Source: Pseudomonas psychrophila HA-4
GTDB taxonomy: Bacteria > Pseudomonadota > Gammaproteobacteria > Pseudomonadales > Pseudomonadaceae
Assembly (NCBI RefSeq): GCF_000282975.1
Contig: NZ_ALJC01000091.1
Location: 1 to 64,000 of the forward strand
Length of the DNA stretch: 64,000 nt
Direction: 5' to 3'
The number at the start of each line of letters is the position of its first letter. The first letter of the stretch is position 1. The notes below the pieces were generated by a model. That model had not been told where the DNA came from and ran no database searches. It was given only the letters and a program-made list of their open reading frames with translations. Both the position numbers and the translations under genes were made by a program. This document shows positions 56,219 to 64,000 of this stretch, in pieces.

Positions 56219-58294
56219 ATGAGCGAGCTGTCAAACGTGTCGGTCACCGCGCTCAAGGGCGTGGGTGAGGCCATGGCCGAGAAATTGGCCAAAGTGGGGT
56301 TGGAAACCGTTCAAGACGTGCTTTTCCACCTGCCATTACGCTATCAGGACCGCACACGCGTCGTGCCCATTGGTGCCCTGCGCCCAGGGCAAGACGCCGT
56401 CGTGGAAGGCCGAGTGATCGGCATCGACGTGGTGATGGGTAAACGCCGCAGCCTGCTAGTACGCATCAACGATGGCACCGGCGGGTTGAGTCTGCGCTTT
56501 TACCACTTCAGCAATGCGCAAAAAGAAAGCCTCAAGCGCGGCACCGAAGTACGCTGCTACGGCGAAGCACGACCCGGCGCTTCGGGGCTGGAGATCTACC
56601 ACCCGGAATACCGCGCCATTACGGGCGATGAGCCGCCGCCCGTTGATACCACGCTCACGCCGATTTACCCCACCACCGAAGGCTTGACCCAACAGCGCCT
56701 GCGCCAACTCAGCCTGCAAAGCTTGGGCATGCTAGGGCCACGCAGCTTGCCTGACTGGTTGCCGCCGCAGTTGGCCAAAGATTACCAACTGGCTCCGCTG
56801 GACGAGGCAATTCGTTATTTGCATCAGCCACCAGCCGATGCCGATGTTGAGGAACTCGCGCTGGGCCATCACTGGGCCCAACACCGTTTGGCGTTTGAAG
56901 AGTTGCTGACCCACCAACTCTCGCAACAGCGCCTGCGCGAGAGCCTGCGGTCTCAGCAAGCCCCAGCGTTGCCTCATGCTAAAAAGCTGCCTAAACAATT
57001 TCTCGCCAACTTGGGGTTCCCGCCAACCGGCGCTCAGGTCCGGGTTGGCAACGAAATCGCTTACGACCTCAGCCAGCCCGAACCCATGCTGCGCTTGATC
57101 CAGGGCGACGTCGGCGCAGGCAAGACCGTTGTCGCAGCCCTCGCCGCGCTACAGGCGCTTGAAGCCGGTTATCAGGTTGCATTAATGGCGCCCACGGAAA
57201 TCCTCGCCGAGCAGCACTTCATCAGCTTTAAACGCTGGCTGGAACCGCTGGGTATTGAAGTCGCGTGGCTGGCTGGCAAGCTCAAGGGCAAGGCGCGGGT
57301 CTCGGCACTGGAGCAAATCGCCAATGGCGCACCCATGGTGGTCGGCACTCACGCGCTGTTCCAAGATCAGGTGCAGTTTAAAAACCTGGCGCTAGTGATC
57401 ATCGACGAGCAGCACCGTTTCGGCGTGCAGCAACGCCTGGCCTTGCGCAACAAAGGCGTAGGCGGGGTGATGTGCCCGCATCAGTTGATCATGACCGCGA
57501 CCCCGATCCCGCGCACACTGGCAATGAGCGCCTACGCCGACCTCGACACCTCGATTCTCGACGAACTGCCGCCCGGCCGAACCCCAGTCAACACCGTGCT
57601 AGTGGTCGACACGCGGCGGGTCGAAGTGATTGAGCGGGTACGGGCCGCCTGCGCCGAAGGGCGGCAAGCCTATTGGGTGTGCACACTGATTGAGGAATCT
57701 GAAGAGATGACCTGTCAGGCTGCCGAAACCACGTTTGAAGACCTCTCCAGCGCATTGGGGGAATTACGCGTCGGGTTGATCCATGGCCGCATGAAAGCCG
57801 CGGAAAAAGCCGACGTCATGGCGCAATTCAAAGCCGGTGAACTGCAATTGCTGGTCGCAACCACGGTGATCGAAGTCGGCGTTGACGTCCCGAATGCCAG
57901 CCTGATGATCATCGAAAACCCAGAGCGCCTTGGCCTGTCCCAATTGCATCAGTTGCGTGGGCGCGTCGGCCGGGGCAGTGCCGCCAGCCACTGCGTGCTG
58001 CTGTATCACCCGCCGCTGTCGCAAGTCGGACGCCAGCGCCTGGGCATCATGCGCGAGACCAATGATGGCTTCGTGATCGCCGAGAAAGACCTCGAACTGC
58101 GCGGTCCCGGTGAAATGCTCGGCACCCGGCAAACCGGCCTTTTACAGTTCAAAGTGGCTGACCTTATGCGTGACGCCGACCTGCTACCCGCCGTGCGCGA
58201 TGCCGCACTGGCACTGCTTGAGCAGTGGCCAAGCCATGTCAGCCCACTCCTGGATCGTTGGTTACGACATGGCCAGCAATACGGCCAAGTGTGA
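56219..58294 (+). CDS. recG: ATP-dependent DNA helicase RecG
   Basis: A 691-residue monomeric helicase that reverses stalled forks and processes Holliday junctions. It has an N-terminal OB/wedge region and two helicase lobes. Walker A is GDVGAGKTVV, motif II DEQHRFG and motif III MTATPIPRT. The C-terminal GRVGRGS is also present. Full length. Confidence 0.96.
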   Translation: MSELSNVSVTALKGVGEAMAEKLAKVGLETVQDVLFHLPLRYQDRTRVVPIGALRPGQDAVVEGRVIGIDVVMGKRRSLLVRINDGTGGLSLRFYHFSNAQKESLKRGTEVRCYGEARPGASGLEIYHPEYRAITGDEPPPVDTTLTPIYPTTEGLTQQRLRQLSLQSLGMLGPRSLPDWLPPQLAKDYQLAPLDEAIRYLHQPPADADVEELALGHHWAQHRLAFEELLTHQLSQQRLRESLRSQQAPALPHAKKLPKQFLANLGFPPTGAQVRVGNEIAYDLSQPEPMLRLIQGDVGAGKTVVAALAALQALEAGYQVALMAPTEILAEQHFISFKRWLEPLGIEVAWLAGKLKGKARVSALEQIANGAPMVVGTHALFQDQVQFKNLALVIIDEQHRFGVQQRLALRNKGVGGVMCPHQLIMTATPIPRTLAMSAYADLDTSILDELPPGRTPVNTVLVVDTRRVEVIERVRAACAEGRQAYWVCTLIEESEEMTCQAAETTFEDLSSALGELRVGLIHGRMKAAEKADVMAQFKAGELQLLVATTVIEVGVDVPNASLMIIENPERLGLSQLHQLRGRVGRGSAASHCVLLYHPPLSQVGRQRLGIMRETNDGFVIAEKDLELRGPGEMLGTRQTGLLQFKVADLMRDADLLPAVRDAALALLEQWPSHVSPLLDRWLRHGQQYGQV

Positions 58295-58373
58295 AAATTC
58301 GTACAGTAATTTGAGAAGCGGCCGATCAAGTACCGGGTTATCAAAATTGAGTTGCACCAATCGGATACAGATC

Positions 58374-59774
58374 ATGACCAATGCCGCCAGCGCCATAGCC
58401 GTTACGAGTACGCCGCCTGTTATCCAGCAATTGCTCGATGAGCGGGCCATTGCGTATCGAGAAGTCCACGATCATCCGGGAGTCAGCCCGGACAGCAAGG
58501 TACAGGCCGTGCTGCTCGAGGATACGGCTGGCGCCTTGATGGTGTTGTTCGCGCAGAGCCAATTGCTCGACCTTAACCGCTTGGCCGACCTGATCGGACG
58601 CCGCATGAGCGCCGTGGCTGCGGACCGGCTTAAGGAGTTACTCGACAAACATGGCCTGAGCCAACTGCCGGGCCTGCCCTCTATTACACGTTCGTCCTGC
58701 CTGTACGAAGAGCATCTGTTACAGCAACCGCTGCTACTGATCAGCGCGGGAGAGCCAGGCCTGCTACTGGAAATAACCCGCGAAGACTTTCAGCGCTTGC
58801 TGGGCATCGCCAACTCCGGGCGCTTTGGCGAGCCCTTGAACGAGATCAAGCTCAACCTTAATCGCCCGGACGACGACAGCGAAGCCATCACCCACGCGGT
58901 TCAGGCCTTTACCGCTCGGCGTATCCAGCAACGGCTCGAAGCTACCATCGAGATACCCCCGCTGGCAGAGAGCGTGCGCAAAATCATGCGCTTGCGGGTC
59001 GACCCTGACGTCACCATCGATGAAATCACCAGCGTTGTCGAAACCGACCCGGCGCTGGCGGCACAAGTCATAAGCTGGGCTTCGTCCTCGTACTACGCCG
59101 CACCGAGCAAAATCCGCTCGGTTGAAGACGCCATTGTGCGGGTGCTTGGGGTCGACTTGGTGATCAACCTGGCGTTGAGCCTGTCGTTGGGCAAAACCTT
59201 GAGTTTGCCCAACGACCATCCGCAAACCAGCACGCCATACTGGCAACAGTCGATCTACACCGCTGCCGTAATTGAAGGCCTGACGCGTGCCATGCCACGC
59301 GATCAGCGCCCCGAGGTGGGCCTGACCTACCTCGCGGGGCTGCTGCACAACTTTGGTTACTTGTTGCTGGCCCACGTGTTCCCGCCGCACTTCTCACTGA
59401 TTTGCCGCCACCTCGAAGTCAACCCGCACGTCAGCCACAGCGTGATCGAACAGCACTTGCTGGGCATTAGCCGTGAACAAATGGGCGCATGGTTAATGCG
59501 CTACTGGGGCATGCCGGATGAACTGGTGACGGCGCTGCGCGCTCAACACGACCCGGACTACACCGGCATTCATGCGCAATACCCCAACCTGGTGTGTGTA
59601 GCGTTGGGGTTACTGCGCAAGCGTGCGATTGGTCACGGGGCTTACGCGCCGCTGCCTGACACACTGTTCGAGCGCCTGGGCGTGCCCCGCGAGAAAGCCG
59701 AGGACGCTGTCAGCAAAGTGCTGGAGGCCGAGGTATTACTGCGCGAGATGGCGAACCAGTTCAGCCAGACCTGA
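58374..59774 (+). CDS. YbaK/aminoacyl-tRNA deacylase-like domain fused to HDOD
   Basis: A 466-residue protein with two parts. Residues about 15-150 resemble the YbaK/ProX aminoacyl-tRNA deacylase fold (ERAIAYREVHDHPG, VQAVLLEDTAGALMVLF). Residues about 190-450 are an HDOD domain (LAESVRKIMRLRVDPDVTIDEITSVVETDPALAAQVISWASS and YLAGLLHNFGYLLLAHVF). HDOD domains occur in signalling proteins, often with unclear ligand. The start at 58374 (MTNAASAIAV) is chosen over a longer frame lying inside recG. It is 79 nt after recG. Confidence 0.82.
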   Translation: MTNAASAIAVTSTPPVIQQLLDERAIAYREVHDHPGVSPDSKVQAVLLEDTAGALMVLFAQSQLLDLNRLADLIGRRMSAVAADRLKELLDKHGLSQLPGLPSITRSSCLYEEHLLQQPLLLISAGEPGLLLEITREDFQRLLGIANSGRFGEPLNEIKLNLNRPDDDSEAITHAVQAFTARRIQQRLEATIEIPPLAESVRKIMRLRVDPDVTIDEITSVVETDPALAAQVISWASSSYYAAPSKIRSVEDAIVRVLGVDLVINLALSLSLGKTLSLPNDHPQTSTPYWQQSIYTAAVIEGLTRAMPRDQRPEVGLTYLAGLLHNFGYLLLAHVFPPHFSLICRHLEVNPHVSHSVIEQHLLGISREQMGAWLMRYWGMPDELVTALRAQHDPDYTGIHAQYPNLVCVALGLLRKRAIGHGAYAPLPDTLFERLGVPREKAEDAVSKVLEAEVLLREMANQFSQT

Positions 59775-59781
59775 TTAGGCT

Positions 59782-59817
59782 TGTAGTCGCTGCCGAGGTA
59801 CGAAGGCTGCGACTACG
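59782..59817. repeat. Short REP half-element
   Basis: TGTAGTCGCTGCCGAGGTACGAAGGCTGCGACTACG is an inverted repeat (GTAGTCGC / GCGACTAC) of the same family as the 34605 copy but much shorter. It lies between converging genes. Confidence 0.7.
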
Positions 59818-59819
59818 TT

Positions 59820-60203
59820 TTAAGAAGTCTTCGGCTTTTTACGCGGTTTGAGGTACTTGGTCAGGCCCTGAAACCAAATCACCTGCGCCGGGTTGCCCTT
59901 GATCTGGATCGACTTGTCCTGAATCCCCGTCATAAACGCCAGTTGCTTGTTCTTCGCCTGCATCGTGGCAAAACCATACGCGGCATCTTTAAAGGCAATC
60001 GCAAAGGCAGGCTCCGGGTATAAACCCGAATGGCTGGTAATACGCTGGTCTTTGACCTTGAAGTGACGGGCGACTTTACCATCGAGGGTTTGCAGCTGGA
60101 AAACCAGGTCTTTGTCGACCAATTGCTGCTGAAAAGCAGGGTTTTTACGGCTGGCTTTGCCCATCAAAAAGCCCAGCATCCAGAGCAGAAAACGAAATTT
60201 CAT
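59820..60203 (-). CDS. Small SCP2-like protein of unknown function
   Basis: A 127-residue protein starting MKFRFLLWMLGFLMG, which may be a hydrophobic anchor. The remainder (LVFQLQTLDGKVARHFKVKDQR and IQDKSIQIKGNPAQVIWFQGL) resembles the SCP-2 sterol-transfer fold, often used for hydrophobic ligands. The ATG at 60203 is chosen; the longer frame is not conserved in type. Function unknown. Confidence 0.7.
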   Translation of the reverse strand: MKFRFLLWMLGFLMGKASRKNPAFQQQLVDKDLVFQLQTLDGKVARHFKVKDQRITSHSGLYPEPAFAIAFKDAAYGFATMQAKNKQLAFMTGIQDKSIQIKGNPAQVIWFQGLTKYLKPRKKPKTS

Positions 60204-60402
60204 GTACGCGGCCTCGGGGGAATAATAAATAGCCGGCGCAGTGTAACGATTTGAACCAAGAACACCACATATCCGCAGCATTAGACGCAGATACACGATT
60301 TTTTACCACTTATGGCCGCATGATCGGCCAAGTCATCATCAAGAGCGGGCAAGCCAGCTTGCCCGTTCTTCAGGGCCGCTTCGCATAGCGGCCAAGCCCG
60401 GC

Positions 60403-60678
60403 TTACGGGTTGACGCTGTCTTTCAGGAATTTTCCCGGCTTGAACGCTACGGTGTTGCTGGCTTTGATTTTGACCGGCTCGCCGGTTTGCGGGTTTTGCC
60501 CGGTACGCGCACCGCGATGGCGCTGGATAAAGGTGCCGAAGCCGACCAGCGTGACGCTGTCTTTGCGGTGCAGGGCGTTGGTGATTTCTTCGAGCACTGC
60601 ATTGAGTACGCGGCTAGCCTGCTCTTTTGTAAGGTCAGCCTTTTCAGCGATAGCGTTGGCGAGATCTGGTTTACGCAT
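60403..60678 (-). CDS. HU-family DNA-binding protein
   Basis: A 91-residue HU/IHF-family protein. The arm region is GFGTFIQRHRGARTGQNPQTGEPVKIKAS, typical of HU proteins, with MRKPDLANAIAEKADLTKEQASRVL at the N-terminus. It is a nucleoid-associated architectural protein. Which HU paralogue it is cannot be decided here; it matches the position of the HU-like gene between recG and the rubredoxin genes in P. aeruginosa. Confidence 0.9.
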   Translation of the reverse strand: MRKPDLANAIAEKADLTKEQASRVLNAVLEEITNALHRKDSVTLVGFGTFIQRHRGARTGQNPQTGEPVKIKASNTVAFKPGKFLKDSVNP

Positions 60679-60867
60679 GATGAAGCCTCTTTGACGGTTT
60701 TTTGTTGTTATTCCGTGCTGCTCTTCTATGGAGCAGCAACCACGGCGCCGCAGGCTCTACTCTGCGGCAGACCGGTGTGAGGATGGCACGCGACCAACGC
60801 CTGCGCCACCCTCAGCAGGGTGTTTGTTGAGTCAAGGCAATGGTATATACGACAAAAGGTGCCGCTT

Positions 60868-62016
60868 TCAGGCCAGCAAAGCCGGTAGCTCTTTGTTCAG
60901 CGCCAGTTTGTCGCGAACAGCCTCCCCCGTGAGGGCGTAACCCAGTAGTTTTCCGTCAGCATCGCGGCACAGCGCTTTGATGTCTGCACCTTGCCCTTCC
61001 ACGGTCCAGACACCTTCAAAGCCCCGCGGCACAGGCGAAACCACCAACGGGCAAACCGGGGTTTTAACGGTAATCGGCATCGGCCCGTAGCTGACCGCTG
61101 TCGGGTTGCCGGCCAAGGTTTGCGCCAGCGCCCGGGCGCAGCTCATCAGTGGCATCACATACAGCAGGCTAAGGCCATCAACCTGCGCGCAGTCACCCAG
61201 GGCGAAGATGTTGTCGTGGGAGGTTTTGAGGTGACGGTCCACCTCTATCCCGCGGTTAATACGAATGCCCGCAGCCGCAGCCAAGTCGGTGCGCGGACGC
61301 AAGCCAATGGCCGACACAACCACATCACAGGCAATGACGCTGGCATCGGACAAGTGTGCTTCGAGGCCATTTTCAGTGCGCTGCAAACGCGTAAGCACCG
61401 GGCCCAAGTGCAAACGCGCGCCCAGACTTTCGAGACCCGCCTGCACCGCTGCCGCAGCGGCAGGGTGCAGCAACGTCGGCATGACTTGCTCGCAGGGCGC
61501 CACCAAATCAACGTCGTAACCCCCTGCAATCAAGTCGTTGGCAAATTCGCAACCAATAAGCCCGACGCCCAAAATCAGAACCCGACGCTTGCCCGCAGCG
61601 GCGGCACGAAAGCGTGCGTAGTCTTCGAGGTCGTTGATCGAGAAGATCGCGTCCTGGGCATCACCTTCTACCGGCAGCTGCACCGATTGTGCGCCCCAAG
61701 CCAGAATAAGGTCGCGATACGGCACGGCTTCTTCACCGATCCACAGCTGCTTGTGGCCCGGATCAATCGCGCTGACCCGCGTATGGGTGCGTACTTGCGC
61801 CTTGAGTTGTTCGGCCATCGCACCGGGCAGGGCCATGCTCAAACCGTCAGCTTCTTTATTCTTGCCAAAGCCGGTCGACAGCATCGGCTTGGAGTAGGAA
61901 CGCCCATCATCGGCCGTGATCAGCAACAGCGGGGTTTCGCTGTCCAGCTTGCGAAACTCCCGGGCCAGGTTATAGCCAGCCAGTCCAGTACCAACGATCA
62001 CGACAGGTGCGTTCAT
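60868..62016 (-). CDS. rubB: Rubredoxin-NAD(+) reductase
   Basis: A 382-residue FAD/NAD-dependent disulfide-family reductase (AlkT-like) that passes electrons to rubredoxin. The FAD motif is [16 protein letters not shown], the NAD motif [14 protein letters not shown], and the second FAD motif [13 protein letters not shown]. The ATG at 62016 follows GGAG. It lies 38 nt downstream of the rubredoxin gene. Confidence 0.9.
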   Translation of the reverse strand: MNAPVVIVGTGLAGYNLAREFRKLDSETPLLLITADDGRSYSKPMLSTGFGKNKEADGLSMALPGAMAEQLKAQVRTHTRVSAIDPGHKQLWIGEEAVPYRDLILAWGAQSVQLPVEGDAQDAIFSINDLEDYARFRAAAAGKRRVLILGVGLIGCEFANDLIAGGYDVDLVAPCEQVMPTLLHPAAAAAVQAGLESLGARLHLGPVLTRLQRTENGLEAHLSDASVIACDVVVSAIGLRPRTDLAAAAGIRINRGIEVDRHLKTSHDNIFALGDCAQVDGLSLLYVMPLMSCARALAQTLAGNPTAVSYGPMPITVKTPVCPLVVSPVPRGFEGVWTVEGQGADIKALCRDADGKLLGYALTGEAVRDKLALNKELPALLA

Positions 62017-62054
62017 TCCAATCTCCAAGGTGAATCAATTCAAAAGTGGGCGGC

Positions 62055-62222
62055 TCAGCTGATTTCGATCATCTCGAAATCCATTTTGCCAACGCCGCAG
62101 TCCGGGCACAGCCAGTCTTCTGGCACGTCTTGCCATTGAGTGCCGGGGGCGATGCCGTCATCCGGCCAGCCTTCTTTTTCGTCATAAATAAGTCCACAAA
62201 CGATGCATTGCCACTTTTTCAT
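62055..62222 (-). CDS. rubA: Rubredoxin
   Basis: A 55-residue iron-binding electron carrier with the four-Cys site, CIVCG and CPDCG. The start at 62222 ([11 protein letters not shown]) is the standard rubredoxin start; an upstream one would add thirteen unrelated residues. It donates electrons from the adjacent reductase, for example in alkane oxidation or oxidative stress handling. P. aeruginosa has two tandem rubredoxins here, but this window has one. Confidence 0.93.
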   Translation of the reverse strand: MKKWQCIVCGLIYDEKEGWPDDGIAPGTQWQDVPEDWLCPDCGVGKMDFEMIEIS

Positions 62223-62424
62223 GGGGGTTACTTCCTTAGGTTCAGGCTGGGACGAGGGCACAGGCTCTTATCGACCGGCTGTGTTGCTCGTTAAATTCAG
62301 GGCGTTTTGTACTGATCAGCACCAACAGATGCAAGCACGATTACTGCCAAAAGCGCTCAGCCGCTCATACCAGGATCCGCGTGATAAGCTCGCCGACCTC
62401 AATGGCTGCCAATTATGACCCACC

Positions 62425-62988
62425 GTGCCGCACATAACTTCCCCGCTGATCTGCGCCGTCTGGCTTGAGCAACGCCATCTTCCTGCGCTGCCTGACGAAC
62501 TAACCCTCGACTGGCTATTCGATCAGGGCTCCCTGACCCGGCGCCTGACCGCACTTTCAAACGACGCCTTCAGCGTGCTCCCACTATTCGAGGGTTGGCA
62601 AACATTGCGTGCCGATGAATGCGCCGCGCTTGGCCTGACCGAAAACAGTGAAGGCTGGGTGCGCGAAGTGTATTTGCTTGGTCATCAGCAGCCGTGGGTA
62701 TTTGCTCGCAGCGTGGCAGCGAAAAGCGCGCTGCAAGAGGGCGGTCTGAACATGGACGAACTGGGGACTCGCTCGCTGGGCGAGTTGCTGTTTTGCGACG
62801 ACGCCTTTGAGCGCGGCGCATTGCAGGTATGCCGCTACCCGCGCGCCGGATTACCGGTCGCCAATCAGACCGACGGCCTGTGGGCGCGACGTTCGCGCTT
62901 TACCCGCGGCTCGCTGAGCCTGTTGGTGGCCGAAGTCTTTTTACCTAATATGTGGGCCGCCCTGAGTGCCCGGTCGGAGAACACCTGA
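62425..62988 (+). CDS. ubiC: Chorismate lyase UbiC
   Basis: A 187-residue enzyme that cleaves chorismate to 4-hydroxybenzoate and pyruvate, the first committed step of ubiquinone synthesis. The [20 protein letters not shown] segment and [14 protein letters not shown] match the family. The start is GTG. The stop overlaps the ubiA start by one base. It is divergent from rubredoxin. Confidence 0.92.
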   Translation: MPHITSPLICAVWLEQRHLPALPDELTLDWLFDQGSLTRRLTALSNDAFSVLPLFEGWQTLRADECAALGLTENSEGWVREVYLLGHQQPWVFARSVAAKSALQEGGLNMDELGTRSLGELLFCDDAFERGALQVCRYPRAGLPVANQTDGLWARRSRFTRGSLSLLVAEVFLPNMWAALSARSENT

Positions 62989-63878
62989 TGTACGTGAGCT
63001 TGCTCAAATCACTCAATCGCTTGAACCCGCGTGCCTGGGACTTTATTCAACTGACCCGCATGGACAAACCCATCGGCATTTACCTGCTGCTGTGGCCGAC
63101 GTTGTGGGCGCTGTGGATTGCCGCCAAGGGCGTGCCTTCGCTGAGCAACTTGTTGATCTTTGTGTTCGGCGTGATCCTGACCCGGGCGGGTGGCTGCGTG
63201 ATCAACGATTTTGCTGATCGCAAGGTCGACGGCCACGTCAAACGTACCGAGCAACGGCCTTTGGTCAGCGGAAAAATCAGCAGCAAAGAAGCGTTGGTGC
63301 TTTTTGCGTTGCTCATGGGGATCAGCTTCCTACTGGTGCTGTGTACCAACGCCCCGACCATCTGGCTGTCATTCGGCGGCCTGGCGTTGGCCGCTAGCTA
63401 CCCGTTCATGAAGCGCTACACCTACTACCCGCAATTGGTCCTGGGCGCGGCGTTCTCGTGGGGCATGCCCATGGCTTTCACTGCCGAAACCGGCAGTCTG
63501 CCGGCGGCGGCGTGGTTGCTGTACATCGCCAACCTGCTGTGGACCGTGGGTTACGACACCTACTACGCCATGACCGACCGCGACGACGACCTTAAAATAG
63601 GCGTCAAATCCACCGCCATTTTGTTTGGCGACGCCGACCGCGTGATCATCCTCAGCCTGCAAGGCTTGGCGCTGGGTTGCTTGTTGCTGGCGGGAGCGCA
63701 CTTTGATTTGGGCGGCTGGTTCCACCTGGGCTTGCTGGCAGCAGCCGCGTGCTTTGTGTGGGAGTTTTGGTACACCCGCAACCGCGATCCGCAACGCTGC
63801 TTCAAAGCGTTCCTGCACAACCACTGGGCCGGTTTGGCGATCTTCGTGGGCATCGTGCTGAATTACGCGCTGGCCTGA
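62988..63878 (+). CDS. ubiA: 4-Hydroxybenzoate octaprenyltransferase UbiA
   Basis: A 296-residue membrane prenyltransferase with about eight to nine membrane segments. Two Asp-rich motifs are visible: [15 protein letters not shown] and [13 protein letters not shown], binding prenyl pyrophosphate. It adds the polyprenyl chain to 4-hydroxybenzoate. ATG at 62988 overlaps the ubiC stop (TGATG). Confidence 0.95.
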   Translation: MYVSLLKSLNRLNPRAWDFIQLTRMDKPIGIYLLLWPTLWALWIAAKGVPSLSNLLIFVFGVILTRAGGCVINDFADRKVDGHVKRTEQRPLVSGKISSKEALVLFALLMGISFLLVLCTNAPTIWLSFGGLALAASYPFMKRYTYYPQLVLGAAFSWGMPMAFTAETGSLPAAAWLLYIANLLWTVGYDTYYAMTDRDDDLKIGVKSTAILFGDADRVIILSLQGLALGCLLLAGAHFDLGGWFHLGLLAAAACFVWEFWYTRNRDPQRCFKAFLHNHWAGLAIFVGIVLNYALA

Positions 63879-63881
63879 CCC

Positions 63882-63935
63882 TGTAGCCGCTGACGAGGCA
63901 CGAGGCTGCGATGGGGTGCGCAGCAGCCCTCTGCC
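63882..63935. repeat. REP-type half element after ubiA
   Basis: TGTAGCCGCTGACGAGGCACGAGGCTGCGATGGGGTGCGCAGCAGCCC matches one arm of the 'tgtagccgctgccgcaggctgcgat' family. The opposite arm is not seen before the end of the window, so it may be truncated here by the window edge. Confidence 0.6.
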
Positions 63936-64000
63936 TCTGAGATCAAGAGCGAAGGTTTTGATTTCACCGCAGCACAGGCACCAGCCGCAACGTACTGCGG

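Overview
This window is Pseudomonas chromosomal DNA, most likely from the P. fluorescens lineage in the broad sense. The gene order (ampDh2-dgcH-dsbA-cc4-engB-ersA-polA-thrB-znuA/zur-znuCB; radC-coaBC-dut-algC-argB-pyrE-crc-rph-yicC-gmk-rpoZ-spoT-ridA; exbB-exbD-tonB; oxyR-recG; rubredoxin genes next to ubiC-ubiA) is the core Pseudomonas layout. The intergenic REP-like palindromes (copies of 'tgtagccgctgccgcaggctgcgat' and of 'ctgtgggagcgggc') are typical of fluorescent pseudomonads. I see no prophage, insertion sequence, CRISPR array, tRNA or rRNA. Almost all genes are intact housekeeping or metabolic genes. The species cannot be fixed from this alone.

Layout. 0-6.5 kb: a peptidoglycan amidase lipoprotein, a diguanylate cyclase, an EEP-family hydrolase, DsbA and cytochrome c4 on the minus strand; a decayed cytochrome c5 gene; then engB on the plus strand. 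6.5-9.7 kb: a sigma-22/AlgU-type small RNA gene (ErsA), a large repeat and polA. 9.7-20 kb: a DUF2782 protein, thrB, the zinc uptake locus (znuA divergent from zur-znuC-znuB), a lipoprotein, the large catalase KatE and the methionine importer metN-metI-metQ. 20-25 kb: a Sco-type copper chaperone, a conserved unknown protein, beta-carbonic anhydrase, an overlapping DUF523 / 2OG-Fe(II) oxygenase pair, a DUF2059-like exported protein and a cysteine-cluster protein. 25-33.8 kb: an accessory stretch probably tied to polyamine/amine catabolism (FAD oxidase, DUF1127, MocR regulator, phospholipase-D lipoprotein, MFS transporter, aldehyde dehydrogenase, cupin), plus a small exported I78-like protein. 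33.9-43.1 kb: rpmG-rpmB, a peptide-binding protein, radC, coaBC, dut, algC, argB, pyrE and crc. 43.1-52.6 kb: an AraC/GlxA regulator with a divergent SDR, a DUF4870 protein, rph, yicC, gmk, rpoZ, spoT, ridA, a lipoprotein and an epimerase-like protein. 52.8-64 kb: exbB-exbD-tonB, oxyR, recG, a YbaK/HDOD fusion, an SCP2-like protein, HU, rubredoxin reductase and rubredoxin, ubiC and ubiA.

How the genes connect. Several are linked by envelope stress and regulation. The ErsA gene and dsbA both carry good matches to the AlgU (sigma-22) promoter consensus, and a weaker candidate lies upstream of algC, a published ErsA target in P. aeruginosa. Zur and ZnuABC form a zinc homeostasis unit, ExbBD-TonB powers outer-membrane uptake, and Crc, SpoT and omega provide global control. 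I did not find a clear new multi-gene system. The items most worth follow-up are the decayed cytochrome c5 gene, the ErsA/AlgU promoter set, the DUF523-oxygenase pair, the YbaK-HDOD fusion and the three dispersed repeat families.
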